In this document: in pieces, positions 53,746-61,900 of the stretch
Numbering within the stretch: position 1 is the first letter of the stretch
Layout of the letters: each line of letters opens with the position of its first letter
NCBI RefSeq assembly: GCF_034366625.1
Contig: NZ_JAXMIH010000008.1
Location: 310,001-374,000, forward strand
Length of the DNA: 64,000 nucleotides
Direction of reading: 5' to 3'
DNA from: Prosthecobacter sp.
GTDB lineage: Bacteria; Verrucomicrobiota; Verrucomicrobiia; Verrucomicrobiales; Verrucomicrobiaceae
Notes under the pieces: generated by a model
What the model saw: only the letters and a program-made list of their open reading frames with translations
Databases searched by the model: none
Told to the model about the DNA's origin: nothing
Made by a program: the position numbers and the translations under genes

Positions 53746-56586
53746 TCACGCCACCACCTCGATCCGGCTCGTCCCACCCGCACCGCGAATCACCCGCACC
53801 TGCGTCGTCAGCCGCTCCTTGAGCAGATCGACATGCGAGATCAAACCGATCGTCTTCCCGCGTGACCGCAGATTCTCCAGCGCGCTCAACGCGATCTCCA
53901 GCGTCTCCGAATCCAACGTCCCGAAACCTTCATCAATGAACAGCGAGTCGATGGGATGATGCCTGCTCGCCAACTCGCTCAGCCCAAGCGCCAGCGCCAA
54001 GCTCGCTAGGAAACTCTCGCCGCCGGAGAGGCTCTCCATCGGCCGATCCACGTTCGCCTGATACAGATCAACGATCCGCAGGTCCAGCTCATCACCCGGT
54101 GCCGCCATCAGACGATAGCGTTCCGCCAGCACCTTTAAATGCTCATTCGCTAAGCCGATGAGCTGCCGCAACGTGAGCGACTGAGCAAAGCGCGAGAACT
54201 TCGCGCCATCCGCCGAGCCGATCAGCTCCTTCAACCGGCCCCAGCGCAGCGCCTCGGTCTCGGCGGCTTGCAGCTCGGCTCCACCGGCCTCGCGACGCTT
54301 TCGCGCCTCGTCATCATTCTTCACCTGCTGTTCCAGCGAGCCGACTTCGGTGCGTTTGGTCGCGAATTCATCGTTCAAGCGCTTCGCTGCTGTCTCCAGC
54401 TCGTTCAAAGCCTCCACGCTGAGCACCGCTTGCGCTTCAAACGGCACTCGACGAAGTTCGAGTTGCTCCAGCTTCGCCTTCGTCGCCGCGATCTGCGTTT
54501 GCAGGGTGTTCAGCTTCGTCTCCGCCTCACGCCAGGCTTTCTCCGCCGTCGAAACGCGGGCTTCATGCTGGTGACGATCCTCGCTGAGCGATTGGCCGCC
54601 CAGCAACTCGTTCAACTTCGCCTTCAACTCGTCCGACTTGCCTCGCAGCATCACGCCTTCGGCCTTCAGCTCATCGAGCCGCTTCGTCTTCGACGCCTCA
54701 TCCGCCTTCGCGAGTTGGATCGCGCCTTCGAGCTTCTGCCGATCGCTGAGTTTCTGCGCGGCCTCCTGCTGCTTCTTCGCAAAGACACCCGCCCGCTTGT
54801 CCAGCGCATCGATTTCGCGCTCCGCATCGTTCGGCGAAGCAAAGTAGTCCAGTTGCTGCGCAACTGGGGAGGGGACCAGTTGCACAGCAACTGGACTACT
54901 TGTCACTGCGCTCCGCTTCTTCGCTTCCTCCGTGCGCCACCCCTCCAACACTCCATCCGTCGGAGCGTCCAGCTCCACGACACTCTTTCGCATCTCCACC
55001 ACCCGCTTCGTCTCCGCACCCACCTCCGCCTCCACCTTCGCCAGATCACGTTCCAGCGTCGCCAGATCGCGGTTCGCCTTCTCGCATTGCTTCTCCAGCG
55101 TCGTGAGCAGCTTTCGCGCGGTTTGAAGCTGCGATTCAAAACTCGCGCTGCTCGTCGCGAACGGATGCTCTTTGGCTCCGCATAACGGACAAGGCTCCCC
55201 CGCCTTCAAATCATGCCGGTGCTCGTCAAACCCGGCCACCAGCTCCGCCTGCCGCGTCACCTCGCGTTGGGCTTCGAGAGCCTTCGCGAGCCGCTCCAGC
55301 TCGGCGCGATCGGTTTTCGCCTTCGCGGTGCTTTCCGCCGCTTTTTTCGCCAACGCCGCCGCCTGCGTTTCCGCCTCGGTGATCTTCAAATGCAGCGTTT
55401 GCGCCTCCGCATGACGCTTCCGGCCTTCAGCCAGCTTTTCAAAGGCCGTGCGCCATTCGCGGACGGCCACGCGCAGTTTCGGCAAACGCTCCGCCAGCTC
55501 CGCATCGCCCGCGTTTTGCTTCAGCCAAGCTTCCAGCTCCTCAGCAGCCTTATCATGAGCTTCCAAGGCTTTCTGAGCCGCAGCGCTTCGCGCAACGGCT
55601 TCTTTCTTGTCCTTGTTCCATATCTCATAAGTCGCGCGACTCTCGCCGAGCTGCTTTTCGAGCTGATCGCTCTGCGCCGCCAAACCGGCGGCCTGTTCCC
55701 ACACCGGCTCGCGTTGCGTGCGCTGCTGCTTCGCCTCATCGGCAAGCGCCTTGGTCTTGGAAACCTCTGCGGTGGCCTCCACCTGCGATTTTTTGAGCTG
55801 CTGCTCCGTCTCGGCGAGCTTCGTGAGTTCGGCGACGATGGACGCGTGCTCGCGTTGATCGTGCCATTGCTTCGTCGCGGCCTGGCTTTCGGTGGTGAGG
55901 CGTTCGGCGGTCGTGCGGGTCTCGGTGAGGTCGGTTTCCAGCTTCGTGCGTGCCTCGTCATCCAGCATCGTCACCGCGCCGAGACTGGCTTTGAGCTGCT
56001 TCACCTGCTCGTCCTTCTGGCGATGTGTCTCGTAGGCCAGCACGGACAGATCGCTGTAGATCTCGGTGCCCGTGATCTTCTCCAGCAGCTCCGCCCGCTC
56101 ATTCGGCTTCGCCTTCAAAAACGCCGCGAACTGTCCCTGCGCGAGCAGCACGGAGCGCATGAAGCGGTTGTAATCCAGTCCGGTGAGCGATTCGATCAGC
56201 GGATCGACCTCGCGACCCTTGTCGGCGAGGATCTCGCCCGTCGTGGCATCCGCCAGCGTGCGCTGCACAGGTTTGAGATTGCCCGTCTTCGTCTTCCCCA
56301 GCCGCCACGTCGCGCGGAGCTTGCGCCCGCCCGTCTCAAAGTCCACTTCGGCAAAACACTCCGCCGTATGTCGGCTCATCATCTCATCCGCCTTGTCATT
56401 CCCGTAACGCGCCGCGCGGCCATACAGCGCCAGTGTCATAGCATCCAGCAACGTCGATTTCCCCGCGCCCGTCGGCCCCGTGATCAAGAACACGCCCGCC
56501 GCGCTCAACGGAGCCGCATCAAACCGCACCTCATGCGTCCCGCTGAGCGAGTTGAGGTTCTGGAGTCGGACGGCGAGGAGGCGCAT
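53746..56586 (-). CDS. sbcC: Exonuclease subunit SbcC (Rad50-like)
   Basis: ATPase of the SbcCD nuclease that opens DNA hairpins and protein-blocked ends. It has 946 residues: Walker A GPTGAGKSTLL (about 38-48), a long coiled coil with the zinc hook CPLC (in GEPCPLCGAKEHPF), signature ESLSGGESFLASLAL and Walker B DSLFIDEGFGTLD. A palindromic insertion lies just beyond the hook, at residues about 563-581 within the returning coiled coil (VTSSPVAVQL, SPVAQQLDYF). A small lipoprotein gene separates it from sbcD, whereas the two usually overlap. Confidence 0.94.
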   Translation of the reverse strand: MRLLAVRLQNLNSLSGTHEVRFDAAPLSAAGVFLITGPTGAGKSTLLDAMTLALYGRAARYGNDKADEMMSRHTAECFAEVDFETGGRKLRATWRLGKTKTGNLKPVQRTLADATTGEILADKGREVDPLIESLTGLDYNRFMRSVLLAQGQFAAFLKAKPNERAELLEKITGTEIYSDLSVLAYETHRQKDEQVKQLKASLGAVTMLDDEARTKLETDLTETRTTAERLTTESQAATKQWHDQREHASIVAELTKLAETEQQLKKSQVEATAEVSKTKALADEAKQQRTQREPVWEQAAGLAAQSDQLEKQLGESRATYEIWNKDKKEAVARSAAAQKALEAHDKAAEELEAWLKQNAGDAELAERLPKLRVAVREWRTAFEKLAEGRKRHAEAQTLHLKITEAETQAAALAKKAAESTAKAKTDRAELERLAKALEAQREVTRQAELVAGFDEHRHDLKAGEPCPLCGAKEHPFATSSASFESQLQTARKLLTTLEKQCEKANRDLATLERDLAKVEAEVGAETKRVVEMRKSVVELDAPTDGVLEGWRTEEAKKRSAVTSSPVAVQLVPSPVAQQLDYFASPNDAEREIDALDKRAGVFAKKQQEAAQKLSDRQKLEGAIQLAKADEASKTKRLDELKAEGVMLRGKSDELKAKLNELLGGQSLSEDRHQHEARVSTAEKAWREAETKLNTLQTQIAATKAKLEQLELRRVPFEAQAVLSVEALNELETAAKRLNDEFATKRTEVGSLEQQVKNDDEARKRREAGGAELQAAETEALRWGRLKELIGSADGAKFSRFAQSLTLRQLIGLANEHLKVLAERYRLMAAPGDELDLRIVDLYQANVDRPMESLSGGESFLASLALALGLSELASRHHPIDSLFIDEGFGTLDSETLEIALSALENLRSRGKTIGLISHVDLLKERLTTQVRVIRGAGGTSRIEVVA
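54843..54900. repeat. In-frame palindromic insertion inside sbcC
   Basis: Arms 54843-54868 and 54875-54900 are inverted repeats of 26 bases with two mismatches around a six-base centre. They contain AGTAGTCCAGTTGCTG and its complement. Each arm carries its own small inverted repeat (CAGTTGC/GCAACTG). The frame stays open, and about 19 extra residues interrupt the coiled coil. Confidence 0.85.
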
Positions 56587-56606
56587 GGCTGAGATCAGAA
56601 AGAGGG

Positions 56607-57035
56607 CTATTCGGCTCTTTCGCGTTCGTATTCGGCACGATAGCCTGCTAGCACATCAATGGACTGCTTGAGCAGTAACTTTCCGCCTCGACGAGCAAAC
56701 CGAAGGAAAGTGCCATCAATCTCAACCGACCACTTTCCGCTCGGTGTCATCGAAGGATCGAGTATGTCCCATTTCCCTGCCGAATCCGCCAAACGATGTG
56801 GATCGCGTTCAGGCATAGATTTCGCCACGAACGTTCCATCGAGATTGAACTGGATCAAACACTCTACAAAAGCTGGACTGCCTGCGCTCTTAAGGAATCC
56901 GTCAGGCAGCTTTTTGCATTTCCACAACCCAACAAGCTCTGTTGCAGCGGGTTTCGATGTCACGGAGTCATCACACGAAGTCAATATCATCAAGAGTGAA
57001 GCGCAGAGCAGTTTGGCGATGGATGTCCGTTTCAT
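56607..57035 (-). CDS. Small hypothetical lipoprotein between sbcD and sbcC
   Basis: A protein of 142 residues with a lipobox (LMILTSC, Cys21). The mature part, ELVGLWKCKKLPDGFLKS then DGTFVAKSM and GKWSVEIDGTFLRF, looks like a small lipocalin or beta-barrel fold. It is AT-richer than its neighbours and no family is recognised. It lies 20 bases before sbcC and 12 bases after sbcD, interrupting a pair that is normally contiguous. Confidence 0.72.
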   Translation of the reverse strand: MKRTSIAKLLCASLLMILTSCDDSVTSKPAATELVGLWKCKKLPDGFLKSAGSPAFVECLIQFNLDGTFVAKSMPERDPHRLADSAGKWDILDPSMTPSGKWSVEIDGTFLRFARRGGKLLLKQSIDVLAGYRAEYERERAE

Positions 57036-57047
57036 AAAGTCTTTGAA

Positions 57048-58268
57048 TTACAGTATCACTTTCTCCTCCCTCAACGCCAGCAGCTCATCAAACACGGCGG
57101 TGAGTTCGTCGCCTTCGATCTGCTTTTCCTGGAGCAGTTCGCGGAAGACGTCGCGGGGCTGGAGGTCGTGGAGGGTGGGGGCGGTGGATTGCCAGGGGGC
57201 GGTTTCGGAGACGGGGAGGTCGGCGAGGACTTTCAATACCTCGAATCGGCCAACAGCGGCTTCGCGGACTTGGCGGTCGAGATCGGGCTCGGGGGCATCG
57301 AGCTTCACGGTGACTTCGGCCCAAGCTGTGGCGGGCACGTTGGCGAGATCGGCGGCGAGGGTGGCGCGGTTTGCTTTCACGCGGACGAGGGCGCGGGTGG
57401 TGGGGATGGGAAGAAGTTTTACACCGCAGAGAGGGGGAGAACGCAGAGATGTTTTTTTTGAAGAAGAACTCTGCGTTCTCCCCCTCTCTGCGGTGCAAGC
57501 CTCTGGCTCTGTGTCGATGATGACGACGGACTTCGCATCGGCGGCCTCGGAGAAGCTGAGGGGGATGGGGGAGCCGCTGTAGCGGATGGTTTCATTGCTG
57601 GCGACCTTTTGCGGGCGATGAAGGTGACCGAGGGCGGTGTAGCCGAAGCCGTCGAAGATGTCCGCGCCGACGGAGCCGAGGTTGCCGATGTGGATGTCGC
57701 GCTCGCTGTCGCTGGTGGTGGCACCGAGGACGGTGAGGTGGCCCATGGCGATGACGGGGCGGCCGTTCGCGATCTCGCGGCAGGCGGCGAGCTGCGCGGC
57801 GTAGTGGGCGCGGATGGCGGCGCGGACTTGCTCATGCACAGTGGCGAGTGTTTCACCAGGGGCAGCCTGGCGGAGGTCGCGCTCGCGCAGGAAGGGCACG
57901 GCGGCGACGACCGCGCCGCCGAGATCGACGACGTTGTCACCGGCGTGGCCGAAGACATGGACCTCGAAGCGGCGGAGCAGCTCGCGCGGGGCGTTGAGGT
58001 GGGAGGCGGAGTCGTGGTTGCCGCCGGTGATGACGGCCTTCACCGTTTGGAGGTCGGCGAGGCGCTTCAGGAAATCGAAGTAGAGCGCGACGGCATCCTG
58101 CGGCGGGTTCGCGGCGTCGAAGACATCGCCACTGAGCAGCAGCGCGTCGATTTTTTCGCTGCGCAGCGTGTCGATGAGCCAGTCAAGAAAGGCGACTTGC
58201 TCCGGCAGGCGGTCACGCTCGACGAGTCGAGCGCCGAGATGCCAGTCTGCGGTGTGGAGGATGCGCAT
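57048..58268 (-). CDS. sbcD: Exonuclease subunit SbcD (Mre11-like)
   Basis: Manganese-dependent nuclease subunit, 406 residues from ATG 58268 (MRILHTADWHLG). Phosphoesterase motifs I-V are present: DWHLG, LSGDVFD, GGNHDSASH, AMGHL and GHLHRPQ. The capping domain and a C-terminal helix pair that binds SbcC follow. At about residues 258-283 a palindromic element is translated (CTAERGRTQ, LRSPPLCGV) between IIDTEPE and the KLLPIPTTRAL strand, inside the capping region. An in-frame ATG at 58304 is less likely. Confidence 0.92.
   Translation of the reverse strand: MRILHTADWHLGARLVERDRLPEQVAFLDWLIDTLRSEKIDALLLSGDVFDAANPPQDAVALYFDFLKRLADLQTVKAVITGGNHDSASHLNAPRELLRRFEVHVFGHAGDNVVDLGGAVVAAVPFLRERDLRQAAPGETLATVHEQVRAAIRAHYAAQLAACREIANGRPVIAMGHLTVLGATTSDSERDIHIGNLGSVGADIFDGFGYTALGHLHRPQKVASNETIRYSGSPIPLSFSEAADAKSVVIIDTEPEACTAERGRTQSSSSKKTSLRSPPLCGVKLLPIPTTRALVRVKANRATLAADLANVPATAWAEVTVKLDAPEPDLDRQVREAAVGRFEVLKVLADLPVSETAPWQSTAPTLHDLQPRDVFRELLQEKQIEGDELTAVFDELLALREEKVIL
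57422..57495. repeat. Perfect in-frame palindromic insertion inside sbcD
   Basis: The 27-base arms 57422-57448 and 57469-57495 are perfectly complementary around a 20-base centre that contains eight T. Arm core: CACCGCAGAGAGGGGG. It is the cleanest of the four coding palindromes, and perfect arms suggest a recent insertion or conversion. I recall similar ACCGCAGAGA-type repeats scattered in other bacterial genomes, unverified here. Confidence 0.88.
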
Positions 58269-58339
58269 GCGCCGTGAACTAGGCGGGAATGCCTCAGTGC
58301 GCAATGATCGGCAGCAGCAGGCACGCTGCGCTGGCTGGA

Positions 58340-58927
58340 TCAGTTTCGGTTCAGCAGCTTCTTCACCTCATCTTCGGAGTAGGCGCTCTTCTTTCCGCCT
58401 TTGTCACCGTAGTTCTCGATGATGAGGGGGGCCTCGGGCGTGCCTTTGGAGCGGGTGAGGGCGGAGCCGGTTTTGAAGATGTTGTCGCCACTGTTGAAGG
58501 TGGAGCCGCCATCACGGGACTGCTGGCCGCCGAGACGGGACTGGCTCGTTTTGAAGGCGCCATCCATGCCGGAAGGTTGTTTGTCTCCCAGCGCGTAGGT
58601 CATGTCAGCGCCTCGTGCCTGCGATTTGCCGAACCCGCTCTGGTTGGTCTTGAACTGCTTCTGCCCGGCATACGCATCGCCGCCGTTGAAGCTTTTGGAG
58701 TGATGCATCTGCTTCTGAAAATAAGCGCCCGCAGAACCGCCCTTCGCCGTTTTGGGATCGGTGATGTATTTCTCAAACGAACTGCGCTGACTGGCGTCCG
58801 GTTTCAGCATGGCACGCTGCGAGAGCTTCATCTCCGAGGGAGCTATGTTCTTCTTCTTCGTGCTGGAGCACTGGCACAGCACAAGGCCTGCGCTGACGCA
58901 GATCAGAAGTCGCACGGGCTGGTTCAT
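58340..58927 (-). CDS. Small Gly/Ser/Lys-rich lipoprotein
   Basis: A protein of 195 residues with a lipoprotein leader (LLICVSAGLVLCQC). The mature chain is low in hydrophobic residues and rich in Gly, Ser, Lys and Gln. It has loosely repeated F-K/N-G-G or F-K-T segments (SFNGGDAYAGQKQF, GAFKTSQSRLGGQQS, TFNSGDNIFKTGS), so it is probably disordered or a surface or periplasmic linker. No known family. Its start overlaps the stop of the giant TPR gene by four bases, so both are made together. Confidence 0.75.
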   Translation of the reverse strand: MNQPVRLLICVSAGLVLCQCSSTKKKNIAPSEMKLSQRAMLKPDASQRSSFEKYITDPKTAKGGSAGAYFQKQMHHSKSFNGGDAYAGQKQFKTNQSGFGKSQARGADMTYALGDKQPSGMDGAFKTSQSRLGGQQSRDGGSTFNSGDNIFKTGSALTRSKGTPEAPLIIENYGDKGGKKSAYSEDEVKKLLNRN

Positions 58928-61900
58928 GGCTGGGGGGTGGTTTTGGCGGAGGGCTGACGTGTGAGGAAGAGGATTTCCTTCTTCACCGCACCAGGCAGAT
59001 GGAACTTCGGCAACTCCGTCTCGATGCCCGCTAGTTTGCCCCAGCTTTGGTAGAGTTCAAAGATCAGTTTCGCGGACTCGTTCGGCATCGCCCAGTTCAT
59101 GCGCATGAGGAATGCCTCCGCAGTGTCAAACTCACGCTGGCGGACGAGGAATCGTGCATGCGCGGCGAACAACTCCGGCTGCAAGGCCGCGGTGCCTTCC
59201 AAGCGTTGGAGAGCCGCGGCGAACAGCTCGCTGGCGAGACCTGCATGGCCGGTGTCCTCAAAGGCGCGTGCCCAATCCACGGTCTGCGCGCCGCCGGGGA
59301 AGGGGAGGCGGAAGGTCTCGCTGAAAAGCTCCTGCACCGTCGCTTCATCGTTCAGTGCATGCGCCACACGCACAGCGAGCGGCAGTTTGCGCCCCTGCTC
59401 GCGCAAGGTGGGGATGCCCGCCACGATCTCGCACGCATCCCAGGCCCAGGCGGCACGGCCTGCGGCCAGCATGGCTTCGGCGGCGAGTTCGATGCAGAGC
59501 CGGTCTTTTTCCTCAACCTTCTGCCAGGCGTGAATGAAATCAGCCTGCGCGGTGGCGGGCAGTTTCGCGGAGAAGGCGCTCAAGGCCAGCGCCGCGAGAG
59601 GACGGTCCGCGCCTGCACGCGCCTCGGTGCGCAGGATGGCAGCCCAGCCTGCGGCGTGTTTGCCGGACGACTGCGTTCGCAGCCACGCATGCATGTCCTT
59701 GAGCGTGTCACGATCCCGTGTTGAAGCGCGGAACAACGCGGCAATCTGCGCGCGTCCCCGCTCCGGTGCCCAGTTGGCGTCCACGGCGAGCACCTTGAGC
59801 AGTTCCAGCCGCAGGGTGAAACGCTCATGATCACCTTTGATCGTGCGGTCGGCCTGTGTGAGCAGATTGAGCGCCTCGGCGGCCCGGTTCTGCGTGCGCA
59901 GTCCTGTGGCGAGCGCCACCACGCAGGGCAGCGATTTGCGTTCGACACACAGCGTCATCAGGTCACGCACGTCATTCCAGTCACCCGTGGACGTGGCGAT
60001 CTGGCAGCGCAGCTTCAGCACCTCCTGCGCCACGGGATCGAGCGGCTCCGCCAGCGGCACCTCACGCAGTACTTTCAAAGCGGCCTGAGGCTGCGCGAGG
60101 CGTTGCAGGATCTGCCCGCGATGCAAACTCGCCTCGATGTCGAGATCGGTGCCGGCCTGATCATTCGCCACGTAAGCGGCGTGCAGGCGGTCCCACGCGG
60201 AGAGCGCGGCCTTGTCGTCCTGCATGCGCTCCAGCAGCAAGCCCAGCTCACGCAGGTAGGAGATCTCGTGCGGGCGGCGGCGCTCGAGCACCTGTGAGAA
60301 CTGCTCGCGGAAGCCCTGGCGGCGCAACTCGTCCACGTTGAAATCACGCGCGAGGAACAGCGCGTATTTTTCGCGCAGCGTGTCATCGCCAGGTTGTGGC
60401 GGCTTGAGCGGCGGCTCGGCCAGCAGCAGCTTGAGCGCAAAGCTCAGCCCGGGTTCGATCTCCATCGCGTTCTCACAGACGCGCAGCATCCAGATGGCGT
60501 AATCGGGATTCGAAGGCGCACGATCCGGCAGCATGCTGTACACGCTGATCGCCTCGCGGGCCATGCCCACGGTCTCCAGCCGGCTGCCGAGATTTCCCAA
60601 CGTGTCCACCGAGTGCTCAGTGCGCAGATCCACCGCCGCCAGATGCTCGCGGATCAGCCGTTTCCGCGTGGGATAATCAACTTCGCGCAGCCTGCCGAGC
60701 AGCTCGCTGATGCGCCATTCGCCGAACTCTGAATCCGAGCGCGGGCCGAGCATTGTAGCGCCGTATTTTCGAGTGAGGGTGGCGTTCGCGCTGTTCACTA
60801 CGCCGCCGAGGCCCTGCTGGATCATGAGCGCCTGGATCTCCCGCGTTTCCTCCCACAGGCTGCGCAGATGCAGCGGCTCTTCATATCGCGACGATGCCTG
60901 CGGGACCAGGCTGCCCTTCGACTCCACCATGTCGCGCTGTGCCACGAACGGACCTGAAAGGAACCGCCCCAGCGTCTCGGCACCTTTAAGTTCCGCGCCC
61001 GCCAGGCCCGCCACGGCGGCTTTGCGGATCGAAGTCATCGCAGAAGGCCGCGTGCGTTGCAGTCTGCTCCAGGCATCACGCAGCGCCTCCTCGCGTTCCT
61101 GCTCCGAGCCTGCCATGCGGCTCAGTGACGTGAGACTCAGCAAAAAGGGATCGTAGGTCGTGCGATAGTTTTCCGCCGCCACCGGGCCGCGCACCGCCGC
61201 GTCCAGGTAGCGCCGCGCCAGATCCCAGCGCTCCGCGCTTTCCGCGATGCGTGCGAGGAACAGCGAGTAATCCATCTCCATCTCGGGCGAGTTGCGCGGC
61301 AGGCTCTCGCCCAAGGCCAGCGCCTCGTCGTAGCGCTGCTTGTCCTGCAGCTTGCGCGTCAGTTCCACGATCACCGCGTTGCGCAGCACACGTGACTCAC
61401 CCAGCACGCGCAGGTCCTCCGCACGGTAGCGGAAGTCCGTCACATCCGCCAGCATCGAAACACACGCCTGCAATGTCTCGGCGCGCGCTTTCAACACTTC
61501 GGGCGACCATCCCTTCTCACCCGCCCATTGCACCGCCTCTGCCATCCCACGGCTGCGCAGTGACAACCAGACCATGGAAAACTGCGCCTCCAGCGTGCTC
61601 GTGTCTGGCAGCACCTTCTTCAGCACGACGCGAAACTCCACGCCCGCGCCTGCATAATACAGAGCCCACAGTTTTTCCACGACGTTGGCCTTCGCATCCT
61701 CGCTCCACTGCTTGATCCACGTGCTCAAACCGTCGCCGCCATGCGCGCTTCGCAGCTTTGCCAGCTCCTCGATCGCACGCAGCCGCACCAGCGCCGCATC
61801 CTCCGGCAGCTCGGCAAATTCCGCGCGCGGCTGGCCCAGGAATGCGCGCAGCGTGTCCAGTTCCTTGCGATCCAGGCCCGGCGCGAAATCCAGCAGCGAC

